Shown here one piece after another: positions 16,276 through 25,270 of a stretch of 34,641 nt of DNA. Below the pieces are notes generated by a model. That model saw only the letters and a program-made list of their open reading frames with translations, did no database searches and had not been told where the DNA came from. How positions within the stretch are numbered: the stretch's first letter is position 1; every line of letters starts with the position of its first letter. A program made the translations under genes and the position numbers. Location of the stretch: NCBI GenBank assembly GCA_012519425.1, contig JAAYQF010000036.1, positions 1 through 34,641 of the forward strand, given 5' to 3'. The DNA comes from Bacteroidales bacterium. GTDB taxonomy: Bacteria > Bacteroidota > Bacteroidia > Bacteroidales > Paludibacteraceae.

Positions 16276-17421
16276 TTATCTTTTGATAAGTTTCAACGTT
16301 GTATATTGTCCGGCACTGTTTATTTTTACATAATAAACACCTTGAGTTAAGGCTGAGATGTTGAGTTGGGTAGCCGGACCGTAATAAACTGCCGACAATC
16401 TGCCTGAAACATCAAAGATATCCACAGCATCAATGCGTTGACTCGAGCGGATATTTAAAATATCTTTCGCCGGATTCGGATATATGGAGGTATGCATAGA
16501 ACCATCTAAAAAAAACACTCCGGAAGTGTCCAATGGGGAATAATAATAATTAGAAACTTTCTGAGACTGACCAATATGCTCGTTCTCAATCTTGTATGGC
16601 AAATTGTTTTCAAAAGGCAATATCAGATTTTCTGACGGACAAGTGCTGTCTAATGTGATTTCTGTTTCCAATGCCAACACAAAAGCATCTTCAACAAAAT
16701 AATATTCACGGTATATCACTTTATTATCATCTGATGCATCGTATATATATTCTTTTTTCAGGCTTGCTCTCCAGTCATTGATGGTATCATTGTAGTTATA
16801 GTCAATTTGACAAACTAAATTTCCCGATTCATAGGTAAATTCTGTTTTGCTTTTATCTGACCATTGATTTTCCGGTATCAGCGTTTGTTTGAGAATACAC
16901 GAAAGCTCATTGCTTTGTTCATCATATTGATATACATCCTGTTCGATTAAAAGAAAAACATCATTTCTAAAAACGGAATATTCAATGTTCGACAGCAATC
17001 CGTCATCATTGTAAAAACAAGTGGATTTTTTATCCGTAATCCATTGATTGTTAACAAAATTCTCCTGTTTTTCAACGGATAGTTTTTCTCCGTCATACTC
17101 ATAAACAGTTCTGGTAGAAGGAGTTATAACTCCCTCGCGAGGACGGGAAACAACTGAAGATGTTTTTTTACCGTTTTCATAAAAATGCTCAGTGAGGGTA
17201 GATAAATTATAAATCATATTGATACTGTCTTCTGTTACTATAAAAAACCGCTCGCTGATCAGTTGCCCCTGTTCGTTATACGAATATTGATACTTGGTAA
17301 AACCGGACACCACGATGCTATCCAATTTTAACAAGGCTTCGTCCGAGGGAGCAGCGAAGCATTTGCTTGTCTGAACCCATAAAAGACTCAATAAAATTAA
17401 AAATATAGTTTTTGTTTTCAT
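16276..17421 (-). CDS. Secreted protein with type IX secretion C-terminal signal
   Basis: The 381-residue protein has a signal peptide (KTIFLILLSLLWVQTSKCFA). Its middle is made of repeated beta-strand units with the pattern Y-x-Y-(D/N/S)-x-x-(G/N), for example YQYSYNEQGQLI, YEYDGEKL and CFYNDDGLL. These resemble the YD-type strand-turn units seen in Bacteroidales surface proteins. The C-terminal 70 residues are a type A T9SS sorting domain: SIYPNPAKDILNI, VDIFDVSGR, LNISALTQGVYYVKI and a basic end. It should cross the outer membrane by T9SS and be released or anchored. The ligand is unknown. It forms a surface group with its two neighbours, each apparently a separate transcript. Confidence 0.85.
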   Translation of the reverse strand: MKTKTIFLILLSLLWVQTSKCFAAPSDEALLKLDSIVVSGFTKYQYSYNEQGQLISERFFIVTEDSINMIYNLSTLTEHFYENGKKTSSVVSRPREGVITPSTRTVYEYDGEKLSVEKQENFVNNQWITDKKSTCFYNDDGLLSNIEYSVFRNDVFLLIEQDVYQYDEQSNELSCILKQTLIPENQWSDKSKTEFTYESGNLVCQIDYNYNDTINDWRASLKKEYIYDASDDNKVIYREYYFVEDAFVLALETEITLDSTCPSENLILPFENNLPYKIENEHIGQSQKVSNYYYSPLDTSGVFFLDGSMHTSIYPNPAKDILNIRSSQRIDAVDIFDVSGRLSAVYYGPATQLNISALTQGVYYVKINSAGQYTTLKLIKR

Positions 17422-17596
17422 TGTTTGAGGTATAAATCTGTTATTATTAAATTTACAACCGGATTATCCGGTGTCAAAATCTGAAATCTGAGGTTTTTAA
17501 CACCTCATCTAAAGAATCCCGTAGAATTAAGAACTTTTCAAGTTTAATCGCATGTAAAGTTATACAAAATCATAATGCCGTAATTTATAGATTATT

Positions 17597-18184
17597 TTAC
17601 CGACTCTTAAACGTATAACCTATAGCTGCGCCGCCCCATGGTATAAATTCTTTCCATAATTCCGGCTCGCTATCTTCGGTATCTTGATGATTCATAAACC
17701 AAATTAAAGGTGTGGCGGCAGCTTTTAAGAAAAGACCCCCATTGTCTTTTTGAAAACGATAGCCTATCCTAAATGGAAGAAACCAATCAAAACTACTGCT
17801 GTAGAACCCCCCTCGATAAGTGGCAAAATTTGATTTATATGTCACTCCCACACCCAATTCAAGATGATGTTTTGTCCCATATAAATAACTGATTTCAGGG
17901 GTGATAGGGAGATTGAAAACATTAAACTTAAATTTGTTGTTTTCTTTATCAAATTCCGGTAAATAACCGAATCCGCATTTGAAAGACAATTTATGTTTTT
18001 CTTGCAATTTCAACGTATAATCATATCCTATGCTGTACATTCCTAAAAAAGCATTCCCAAATGCTTCTGCGTACATCGTGTGTAATCCTCGTTGTTCTTT
18101 GTTAGGACTGTCTTGTGCAAAGCAGTTATTATTCACCGATAATATGAATGACAAACAAAGGATAATTGATAAGAGTTTTTTCAT
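17597..18184 (-). CDS. Outer-membrane beta-barrel protein
   Basis: The 195-residue protein has a signal peptide (MKKLLSIILCLSFILSV, cut near CFAQ). Alternating hydrophobic and polar strands with aromatic girdle residues follow (GMYSIGYDYTL, HLELGVGVTYKSNFATY, FLPFRIGYRFQ). It ends in IGYTFKSR, consistent with a small outer-membrane barrel of about eight strands. ATG 18184 was chosen over an in-frame ATG at 18196, because the signal sequence conventionally starts MKK. Function is unknown; it may be a structural or OmpW/OmpA-like barrel. Confidence 0.75.
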   Translation of the reverse strand: MKKLLSIILCLSFILSVNNNCFAQDSPNKEQRGLHTMYAEAFGNAFLGMYSIGYDYTLKLQEKHKLSFKCGFGYLPEFDKENNKFKFNVFNLPITPEISYLYGTKHHLELGVGVTYKSNFATYRGGFYSSSFDWFLPFRIGYRFQKDNGGLFLKAAATPLIWFMNHQDTEDSEPELWKEFIPWGGAAIGYTFKSR

Positions 18185-18345
18185 GGTTGCTGTCATCAGT
18201 GGGGCTGAATTAAATAGATTTTATTCATTCGTATTATTGGACAAAGTAACACAAAATAATTCAATAAAAAAAATGAGCAAAACTTCACCAATATTTCATT
18301 AATATTTCATCAAAGGCAAGCATTGATCTTTTGTCCGTTTTCCAA

Positions 18346-18402
18346 CCCCGGAACCCGGAACTCGCACCGCGCACCACGGAACTCATACCCCGGAACTCGC
18401 AA
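18346..18402 (+). repeat. Near-perfect 7-bp periodic array
   Basis: From 18347 eight consecutive heptamers run in register: CCCGGAA, CCCGGAA, CTCGCAC, CGCGCAC, CACGGAA, CTCATAC, CCCGGAA, CTCGCAA. Each fits C-N-C-R-N-A-M. It lies upstream of sufB in the divergent 18185-18494 gap. It is the clearest of five related arrays in the window. Confidence 0.85.
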
Positions 18403-18450
18403 CAGTTGAACACTTTTAAGAAACCGCCAAGTTTGGACGATTTAGCTGTT
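18401..18450 (+). repeat. Fragment of the ATCGTCC element
   Basis: About 50 nt match the reverse complement of 25414-25463 with roughly seven differences, including GTTTGGACGATTTAGCTGTT exactly. It directly follows the heptamer array, and the sufB promoter lies just beyond it. Confidence 0.75.
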
Positions 18451-18466
18451 TTCAGTTTTTATTTAC

Positions 18467-18474
18467 TAAATTTG
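18467..18474 (+). promoter_or_regulatory. Putative -7 box for sufBCD
   Basis: TAAATTTG matches TAnnTTTG and lies 20 nt before the sufB ATG. The expected -33 position falls next to the repeat fragment and has no TTTG. Confidence 0.5.
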
Positions 18475-18494
18475 CACTCGCTTTAAAGAGAAAT

Positions 18495-19931
18495 ATGTCA
18501 GACGCAATCATACACGAAGTCACACAAAGTGAGTATAAGTACGGATTTACCACTGATATTGAGACAGAGGTGATCCCACCGGGATTGAATGAGGATATTG
18601 TCCGATTGATTTCTGCCAAGAAAAACGAACCGGAGTGGATGCTTGAGTTTCGTTTGAAAGCTTTCCGCCAATGGCAAAAAATGAAGATGCCGGATTGGGC
18701 GCATCTGAATATCCCTGAAATTGATTATCAGTCCATTTCATATTACGCAGCCCCCAAAAAGAAATCCATCAGCAGCCTGGACGAAGTAGATCCGGAAATT
18801 TTAGCTACTTTCGAAAAGTTAGGGATCCCCCTGGAGGAACAAAAAATCTTGTCAGGTATTGCTGTAGATGCGGTGATGGACTCGGTTTCGGTAAAGACCA
18901 CCTTCAAAGAAACCCTGGCTGAGAAGGGCATTATCTTTTGCTCGTTCAGCGAAGCAGTACAAGAACATCCTGACCTGGTAAAGAAATATTTAGGAACGGT
19001 AGTGCCTTCCGGCGATAATTTTTTTGCCGCACTGAACAGTGCCGTTTTCAGTGATGGCTCCTTTGTTTACATCCCAAAAGGTGTACGCTGCCCGATGGAG
19101 CTTTCCACCTATTTCCGTATCAACACACAGAATACAGGACAGTTTGAGCGGACTTTGATCATTGCGGATGATGAAAGTTATGTGTCGTATTTAGAGGGCT
19201 GTACAGCCCCACAGCGGGATGAAAATCAATTGCATGCTGCAGTGGTGGAAATCATAGCATTAGAGCATGCAGAGGTGAAGTATTCCACGGTTCAAAACTG
19301 GTATCCGGGCGATAAGGAAGGTAATGGAGGAGTGTATAACTTTGTAACCAAACGCGGCATTTGTAAGGGAGAAGGCTCACATATTTCCTGGACACAGGTT
19401 GAAACGGGTTCGGCCATCACCTGGAAGTATCCTTCTTGTATTTTGAAGGGTGACAACTCCACTGCCGAGTTTTACTCGGTTGCTGTGACCAACCATTTTC
19501 AACAAGCTGATACCGGGACTAAAATGATACATTTGGGTAAGAATACCGGTTCACGCATCATCTCCAAAGGAATTTCCGCAGGCTTGAGTCAGAACAGTTA
19601 CCGCGGTCTGGTGAAGGTGGGTCCTAATGCTGAAAATGCCCGGAATTTCTCGCAATGCGACAGTATGTTGTTGGGCGACAAATGCGGGGCTCATACTTTT
19701 CCGTACATGGAAATCAATAATGAATCGGCGATTGTGGAACACGAAGCCACCACATCAAAAATATCCGAAGATCAAATCTTTTATTGCAACCAACGCGGCA
19801 TCTCCACGGAAGATGCGATAGGTTTGATTGTGAATGGCTATGCCAAAGAGGTGATGGATAAATTGCCGATGGAATTTGCTGTAGAAGCTCAGAAACTATT
19901 GCAAATCAGTTTGGAAGGATCTGTAGGATAA
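18495..19931 (+). CDS. sufB: Fe-S cluster assembly scaffold SufB
   Basis: The 478-residue protein is the SufB subunit of the SufBC2D scaffold on which Fe-S clusters are assembled. Family segments include [69 protein letters not shown] and the C-terminal [21 protein letters not shown]. Length matches the family (about 480). It is the first gene of a tight sufB-sufC-sufD operon (gaps of 39 and 28 nt). No desulfurase (sufS), sufU or sufE gene follows in this window. Confidence 0.97.
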   Translation: MSDAIIHEVTQSEYKYGFTTDIETEVIPPGLNEDIVRLISAKKNEPEWMLEFRLKAFRQWQKMKMPDWAHLNIPEIDYQSISYYAAPKKKSISSLDEVDPEILATFEKLGIPLEEQKILSGIAVDAVMDSVSVKTTFKETLAEKGIIFCSFSEAVQEHPDLVKKYLGTVVPSGDNFFAALNSAVFSDGSFVYIPKGVRCPMELSTYFRINTQNTGQFERTLIIADDESYVSYLEGCTAPQRDENQLHAAVVEIIALEHAEVKYSTVQNWYPGDKEGNGGVYNFVTKRGICKGEGSHISWTQVETGSAITWKYPSCILKGDNSTAEFYSVAVTNHFQQADTGTKMIHLGKNTGSRIISKGISAGLSQNSYRGLVKVGPNAENARNFSQCDSMLLGDKCGAHTFPYMEINNESAIVEHEATTSKISEDQIFYCNQRGISTEDAIGLIVNGYAKEVMDKLPMEFAVEAQKLLQISLEGSVG

Positions 19932-19970
19932 ATTTAAAATATAGGTTATAATTACATACCAGGATATATC

Positions 19971-20708
19971 ATGCTTGAAATAAAAAATTTACATGTCTCG
20001 ATTGACGGCAAAGAAATTTTAAAGGGTTTGTCTTTGTCGGTCAAACCGGGCGAAGTACATGCCATCATGGGTCCGAACGGATCGGGTAAATCAACTTTGG
20101 CATCTGCCATAGTGGGGCATCCGGCTTTTGAAGTAACGAGCGGGAGTGTCACTTTTGAGGGGAGAAACTTATTGGAAAAAGACCCGGAGGAACGTGCCAA
20201 TGAAGGTATTTTCCTGAGCTTTCAATATCCGGTGGAGATACCCGGCGTGAGTATGGTGAATTTCATGCGTACTGCCATCAATGAGCAACGGAAATACCGG
20301 AAATTGCCGCCCATGTCTGCTTCCGATTTTTTACGTTTTATGCGTGAGAAAAAAGCTTTGGTTGACATGGATAACAAATTGACTAACCGCTCTGTAAATG
20401 AAGGCTTTTCAGGAGGAGAGAAAAAGAAAAACGAGATTTTTCAGATGGCGATGCTGGAGCCCAAACTGGCAATTTTGGATGAGACCGATTCAGGCCTGGA
20501 TATAGATGCCCTGCGCATTGTTGCCAATGGAGTCAATAAATTAAAATCACCTGAAAAATCGACCATTTTGATCACCCACTATCAAAGGCTGTTGGAATAT
20601 ATTGTGCCTGATTATGTACATGTGTTGCATGATGGTAAGATAGTGAAATCGGGAACGAAAGACCTGGCTTTGGAATTGGAAGCTAAGGGTTATGACTGGT
20701 TGAAATAG
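19971..20708 (+). CDS. sufC: Fe-S cluster assembly ATPase SufC
   Basis: The 245-residue ABC-type ATPase powers conformational change in SufBC2D. It shows Walker [10 protein letters not shown] (residues 34-42), the ABC signature [10 protein letters not shown] (146-155), Walker [13 protein letters not shown] (166-177) and the switch His in [10 protein letters not shown]. SufC-specific features are the [10 protein letters not shown]-loop and an absence of membrane partners. It sits between sufB and sufD. Confidence 0.97.
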   Translation: MLEIKNLHVSIDGKEILKGLSLSVKPGEVHAIMGPNGSGKSTLASAIVGHPAFEVTSGSVTFEGRNLLEKDPEERANEGIFLSFQYPVEIPGVSMVNFMRTAINEQRKYRKLPPMSASDFLRFMREKKALVDMDNKLTNRSVNEGFSGGEKKKNEIFQMAMLEPKLAILDETDSGLDIDALRIVANGVNKLKSPEKSTILITHYQRLLEYIVPDYVHVLHDGKIVKSGTKDLALELEAKGYDWLK

Positions 20709-20736
20709 TTATCGGCTTTGTTTCAAAAATATTTTC

Positions 20737-22080
20737 ATGGAAAAACAATATATAGAATTATATAAAGCCCATCATCAGTTGATCAAGCAAAACTCAGCGG
20801 CCGTTATCAACAGGTCGCGGGATGCTGCTTTTGCCAAATTTGAAAGTTTGGGTTTCCCCACCATCAAACATGAAAATTATCTGTACACTGATTTAAAACC
20901 GGTGTTCTCACCTGATTACGGATTAAATTTCAGGAGGTTAAGTTTTCCTGTGAATCCGTATCAAACTTTTAGGTGTGATGTGCCTGAAATATATAGTTAT
21001 CAGTTTTTTGTGGTGAATGATGGTTTCTATCCCCCAAAGGAGGAGCATAATGGTAATCTTCCAAAAGGCGTAATTATCTGCGGATTAAAGGAAGCTTCAG
21101 AAAAACATCCTGAGTTGGTGGCTCAATATTATGGTAAGTTAACCGCTCCACAAAATGATGCTTTGGTTGCTTTTAACGAGACTTTTGCACAAGATGGCTT
21201 TTTTATGTACGTTCCGGAAAATGTACATATGGATAAACCGGTACAGTTGGTCAATATCATGCGTTCGGATGTGGACCTGTTGGCAAATTCACGCAACCTG
21301 ATCATCATTGAAAAGGGTGCAAAAGCACAATTGTTAGTTTGCGACCATGCTATGGATGATGTAAACTTTGTGGCTAATCGTGTGTCTGAGGTGTTTGTAG
21401 GAGAAAATGCAGTTTATGAAAACTATAAATTGGAGAATACACATGATAAAACTGCAAATCTGGCAACAGTGCTCATCGACCAAAAAGAATCTTCCGATAC
21501 TCTGATGAATATCATCACTCTGAACAATGGTATTTCACGCAACAATATTGAAGTGGCCATGAATGGTGAAAAATGTGAGGCCGAATTGTGTGGTATGATG
21601 ATAGGAGGAGGTCAGCAGCAAATTGATAATCACACGACTATTATGCATAATAAACCAAATTGCCACTCTAATGAGTTGTTTAAGTATGTGTTGGATGATG
21701 TTTCCAAAGGTGCATTTACAGGAAGGATTTTTGTTGAAAAAGATGCCCAGCAAACGCGGGCTTATCAGTTGAACCGCAATATATTATTGAGTAAAAGAGC
21801 TAAGGTGCGTACCCGCCCGCAGTTGGAAATTTATGCTGATGACGTGAAATGTTCTCACGGTGCTACCATCGGACAAATTGATGAGCAAGCCTTGTTTTAC
21901 ATGCGCACAAGAGGCATTTCGCTTCCGGAAGCCCGTCTGTTGCTGATGTATGCGTTTGCGGCTGATGTGATTGAAAACATACGCATACCCAGCTTAGCCA
22001 ATCGTATGAAGATGTTGGTAGAAAAAAGAATGAGGGGAGAACTAGGTATGCACGAGGGTTGTACCTTGTGCATGCATTGA
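20737..22080 (+). CDS. sufD: Fe-S cluster assembly protein SufD
   Basis: The 447-residue protein is the SufD partner of SufB, sharing its right-handed beta-helix core. Landmarks are DGFFMYVPENVHMDKPVQLV, NLIIIEKGAKAQLLVCDHAM and DNHTTIMHNKPNCHSNELFKYV. The strongly conserved KGAFTGRIFVEKDAQQTRAYQ, CSHGATIGQIDEQALFYMRT and RGISLPEARLLLMYAFA segments are also present. It ends in a Cys-containing tail (HEGCTLCMH) with two closely spaced Cys. It is the last gene of the operon and is followed by a strong bidirectional terminator. Confidence 0.96.
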   Translation: MEKQYIELYKAHHQLIKQNSAAVINRSRDAAFAKFESLGFPTIKHENYLYTDLKPVFSPDYGLNFRRLSFPVNPYQTFRCDVPEIYSYQFFVVNDGFYPPKEEHNGNLPKGVIICGLKEASEKHPELVAQYYGKLTAPQNDALVAFNETFAQDGFFMYVPENVHMDKPVQLVNIMRSDVDLLANSRNLIIIEKGAKAQLLVCDHAMDDVNFVANRVSEVFVGENAVYENYKLENTHDKTANLATVLIDQKESSDTLMNIITLNNGISRNNIEVAMNGEKCEAELCGMMIGGGQQQIDNHTTIMHNKPNCHSNELFKYVLDDVSKGAFTGRIFVEKDAQQTRAYQLNRNILLSKRAKVRTRPQLEIYADDVKCSHGATIGQIDEQALFYMRTRGISLPEARLLLMYAFAADVIENIRIPSLANRMKMLVEKRMRGELGMHEGCTLCMH

Positions 22081-22105
22081 TTGGCAATCACATAATAAAC
22101 AGATA

Positions 22106-22144
22106 AAAAAGAGGCTGTCTTTATTTTTGAGACAGCCTCTTTTT
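22106..22144. terminator. Bidirectional terminator between sufD and tRNA-Arg
   Basis: A 15-bp perfect stem is formed by AAAAAGAGGCTGTCT (22106-22120) and AGACAGCCTCTTTTT (22130-22144) around a 9-nt loop. A-tracts and T-tracts flank it on both strands, so it can end both convergent transcripts. Confidence 0.9.
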
Positions 22145-22146
22145 TG

Positions 22147-22220
22147 TGACTCCGAAAGGATTCTAACCTTTAACCTTCTGATCCGTAGTCAGATACTCTA
22201 TACAGTTGAGCTACGGAGCC
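22147..22220 (-). tRNA. tRNA-Arg (anticodon ACG) with U19-A56
   Basis: The minus strand folds as a complete 74-nt cloverleaf. The acceptor GGCTCCG pairs with CGGAGTC (one G-U) and the discriminator is A. The D stem is GCTC/GAGT. The anticodon stem is TCTGA/TCAGA with loop CTACGGA, so the anticodon is ACG, read as ICG after deamination. The T stem is AAAGG/CCTTT. No CCA is encoded. The D-loop reads AACTGTATA and the T-loop TTAGAAT, so both normally invariant positions G19 and C56 are changed, to U19 and A56, preserving a Watson-Crick tertiary pair. Confidence 0.93.
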
Positions 22221-22234
22221 TTTTTGTAGGGGCA

Positions 22235-22265
22235 CAAAGATAATGCTTTTAAATGTAAAATCAAA
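22235..22265 (-). promoter_or_regulatory. Promoter of tRNA-Arg
   Basis: On the minus strand TTTG (22265-22262) and TATCTTTG (22242-22235) are separated by 19 nt, a full match to the Bacteroidota TTTG-N19-TAnnTTTG consensus. The -7 box ends 14 nt before the tRNA. Confidence 0.75.
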
Positions 22266-22402
22266 ATTGATATGGATTTATTTACTTGGTTACTTTACTC
22301 ATGTAAATGAGTCAATAACTCGTCAAGAGTTCTGTATGATAAGTAAGAACAGATTATGGTTGTATAAATATTTATGTAATGTTTGGTCAGGCAATCATTT
22401 TA

Positions 22403-22981
22403 CTACAAGGCATTAGCAGCAAAATCTATCACTTCAGGCATAAATTCTCTGAAGCCTTCCCGTAAATACTTTTCGTTTTCTTTTAGAAATGATATGCTCA
22501 GTTCAGGATTGATGGCTTTTGCTTTATGCATATGCATGATGGTAAGGGTGTTATGCAATCCATCATAGCTGGCATATTTTTTCAGTCGGTTGGTGCTGAT
22601 AAAATGGAAGATAAATCCCTTGACGCGCTTCGGAAGCCAACGATAGTTTCCCAATACTGAAAGGTAAAAGTTTGTAGCGAAGCAGTGCAAGTTTCTTTTT
22701 GGACTGTATCTTCTGAAGTCTGAAGCCAACAAATAATCGTAGTACATGTCTGCCATGATGCCTGAATATCTGCTGAATGTGGGTCGCAGAAAATGAACTG
22801 TTTCACGGAATATAGGGTGCTCATCGGTGAAATGGTCAATTTCTCTGTGCAACAAGATACCGGCCCGGATACGAGCCGGATAGTCTTCGTGTTGACTGCC
22901 CTTTACGAAATCACCGATAAAGTTGCCGACCTGTAATTTTCTGTCGTTTCCTGAAAGATATATGTGCGCGAGATAATTCAA
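22403..22981 (-). CDS. acpH: Acyl carrier protein phosphodiesterase (DUF479/AcpH family)
   Basis: The 192-residue protein matches AcpH, which removes the phosphopantetheine arm from holo-ACP. Family motifs are NYLAHIYLSGNDRKLQVGNF, IGDFVKGS, RIRAGILLHREIDHFTDEHP with the His/Asp metal-site cluster, and MADMYYDYLLASDF. TTG 22981 was chosen because the family conventionally begins M-N-(F/Y)-L-A-H and the length then equals E. coli AcpH (193). The longer frame would start at a TTG at 23035 that lies inside a promoter -7 box. It is probably transcribed alone. Confidence 0.85.
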   Translation of the reverse strand: MNYLAHIYLSGNDRKLQVGNFIGDFVKGSQHEDYPARIRAGILLHREIDHFTDEHPIFRETVHFLRPTFSRYSGIMADMYYDYLLASDFRRYSPKRNLHCFATNFYLSVLGNYRWLPKRVKGFIFHFISTNRLKKYASYDGLHNTLTIMHMHKAKAINPELSISFLKENEKYLREGFREFMPEVIDFAANAL

Positions 22982-23032
22982 TGATAATACAGATGAAATA
23001 AATGCTGTGTCTTGGTGACAAAATTGCGTGTG

Positions 23033-23040
23033 CAAAGGTA
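23033..23040 (-). promoter_or_regulatory. Putative -7 box for acpH
   Basis: Minus-strand TACCTTTG matches TAnnTTTG. A transcript would start near 23026, upstream of the TTG at 22981 but downstream of the longer candidate start. Confidence 0.5.
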
Positions 23041-23120
23041 TTAAATAATTTAAAGTTTTGTGTTGTCGTTGATGACAGCAACAAATAATTGATGCGCCTT
23101 GATAATGTTAGGTTCTAAAA

Positions 23121-25226
23121 TTATCTGAATGCTTTATTCTTTGCAGAGATGTGAGTGGTTTTTTCGTCGTAAGTTTTTGTGGAAAACAGCATTCTTACAG
23201 CTCCGCATTTTTTTACATCGTAACATTTAATCTTATTTTCAAGGCAAAATTGCTGTAAATTTTCAGCATACCAGGGCGAGATGGTTTGATCGATTACACA
23301 AATTTTGGGATGTACGCAGTTTAAAATTTCCGAAGTTCTGAATTTGAGTCCATTCCCAACAATCAATATATCTATATCAAAGGGTAGGGTAGTGGTTTTA
23401 CGGTGCAATAAGCTGTCTGTTAAGATCAGTATCTTTTGCTGATTATAAACAATAAAGCTGCTGTTTGTTTTTGAAATCATTTTCGGCTCATTGAGTTTGC
23501 GGCTTTTCCAAAAGCCGGAAGCATTGCGGACAGCTGATACTGAGTCGGTCGTATACACCTGATGGTTAAATCCTTTGATGAGGTCAATATGTGTGTTTTT
23601 GGTGTCGGCATATATTACCAGTTGTTGTGTATGAAAGGTGTTGAAAGAAATTAACAGATGACTTATAGTAAAAGTCAGCGTCAAACACAGGCTTGTGAAT
23701 AATGCTCCAAACTTTTTATATTCCAAATAAAAACAGAAGGAAATGATACTTAACAAGCAGAGTATCAGTTGAGGGAAGTTTATGTGCCAGACAGATACCA
23801 CATGAGGCAGATCATGGACAAACCCCACTATCGTATTCAACAACCACAAAGAATGCTTTAAAATAAAAGCCGGGATAGCAGCCAAAAATGGTAATGGCGA
23901 TAAAATCAGGAATCCGACAGCCAGGTAAATGATCCAACTTGCCAGCGGAATTACAATAATATTCGTGATCAAAAAATAATTGGGGAATTGATGAAAATAA
24001 TATAAGGTGAGAGGCAATGTACCGACTTGTGCTGCGAGAGAAACGGCCATCGAATCCGTTAACCATTTCAACTTTTGATTTTTTACCTTGAATAAGGAGT
24101 TGATTTTTGGTTGAAAGTAAACGATGCCGATAACCGCCGTGTAGCTCAATTGAAATCCCACATCAAACAAAAGATTTGGGTTGCCGGGCAAGATGATAAA
24201 AGCAGAAACTGAGATGGTGTTGTATATTTGTGACTTGCGATTCAGTGCAGTGCCTATGGCAACCAAAGAGAACATGGTTGTAGCCCTGATAACAGAAGGT
24301 GGCAGTCCGGTCATAAAAGCATATAGCCAGAGTGCGCAAAGTGTAAAAAGCGTACTTAATATTTTACTTTTTGCCCTCCTGAATGCCATTGAAAAGATCA
24401 GTTGCAGCATCATGTAAATCACCCCGATATGCAGTCCGCTGACCGCCAAAATATGCATGACCCCGGCGTAAGAAAAATCTTCCCGCAGTTCAGGTTCCAA
24501 CTCGTCCTTATAACCTAAAGTCAGTGCCGACAAAACCGCCATTTCATTTTTTGAAAGTTCAATTTTTCGATACAGTTGGAGCAGATAATTTCGGCTTGCC
24601 TCTGCAAGTGACGTCAGGGAGAGTCTCTGATGGTTTCCCGTACGCAACCATTCCTGAGATGAAACATAGGCTGTTGCACTTATGCCTTTTCTTTGCAGGA
24701 AAGTTGCATAATCAAAGCTTTCAGGATTTAAAGGACGGGGTGGTCGTTGAAAAGTAGTACGGAACAATAATCTGTCTCCTTTCTTCAGAGATTTTGCCCG
24801 GTTGTCCTTTTCAATGTATAAGATAGCCGTTGCATTTATTTTGACAAAATTGATACTGTCATACATGCTCGTAACATGTAGCTTGCAAGTTAATGAATTG
24901 GATTTTTCTACCGGTGTTTCAGATAATGTTCCAACAAACACCGCCTTAGTGTTAATATAAGGAAAGATGCTTTTTTGGTGTGCTGACTTAGCAAGTTGAA
25001 AGCCCCATAAAAATAACAGAATGAAAATTCCGGCTCCGAACAACCATCGCAAGCGATAGGTTTGTCGGGATTTCTGAGTCCAAAAGGACCACGCAATTAA
25101 AATCAAGGCAATGAGTAGCCAAGCTAAACGCGTGATCTTGAAAATATCGAAGTATTGAAAAGCGACAATACCGGATATCAATGCAAATAACAAACGCACA
25201 AAGGGCGTTCTTTGTAGGAAGTTCAT
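23121..25226 (-). CDS. comEC: ComEC/Rec2-family DNA-uptake channel
   Basis: The 701-residue membrane protein has two early hydrophobic helices, a soluble OB-like DUF4131 domain (about 90-190), and the Competence domain. The latter includes LSALTLGYKDEL, the hallmark FSYAGVMHILAVSGLHIGV, and TGLPPSVIRATTMFS. Several further membrane segments follow, then a C-terminal soluble part of about 170 residues. That part includes IDILIVGNGLKFR but lacks the HxHxDH zinc motif of a full beta-lactamase-like domain. It would carry single-stranded DNA across the inner membrane. A repeat-filled gap of 545 nt separates it from rpe upstream. Confidence 0.93.
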   Translation of the reverse strand: MNFLQRTPFVRLLFALISGIVAFQYFDIFKITRLAWLLIALILIAWSFWTQKSRQTYRLRWLFGAGIFILLFLWGFQLAKSAHQKSIFPYINTKAVFVGTLSETPVEKSNSLTCKLHVTSMYDSINFVKINATAILYIEKDNRAKSLKKGDRLLFRTTFQRPPRPLNPESFDYATFLQRKGISATAYVSSQEWLRTGNHQRLSLTSLAEASRNYLLQLYRKIELSKNEMAVLSALTLGYKDELEPELREDFSYAGVMHILAVSGLHIGVIYMMLQLIFSMAFRRAKSKILSTLFTLCALWLYAFMTGLPPSVIRATTMFSLVAIGTALNRKSQIYNTISVSAFIILPGNPNLLFDVGFQLSYTAVIGIVYFQPKINSLFKVKNQKLKWLTDSMAVSLAAQVGTLPLTLYYFHQFPNYFLITNIIVIPLASWIIYLAVGFLILSPLPFLAAIPAFILKHSLWLLNTIVGFVHDLPHVVSVWHINFPQLILCLLSIISFCFYLEYKKFGALFTSLCLTLTFTISHLLISFNTFHTQQLVIYADTKNTHIDLIKGFNHQVYTTDSVSAVRNASGFWKSRKLNEPKMISKTNSSFIVYNQQKILILTDSLLHRKTTTLPFDIDILIVGNGLKFRTSEILNCVHPKICVIDQTISPWYAENLQQFCLENKIKCYDVKKCGAVRMLFSTKTYDEKTTHISAKNKAFR

Positions 25227-25270
25227 TCGTAAACAAACAAAATAATGGCAATTGTTGCCTTAAATTGCTC

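Noticed and set aside
18347-18402. CRISPR array
   Set aside because: Units are 7-8 bp, contiguous and degenerate, with no spacers and no cas genes.
18495-22080. Incomplete suf operon as evidence of decay
   Set aside because: sufBCD genes are intact, and desulfurase genes are often located elsewhere or downstream in other arrangements, so absence here is not informative.
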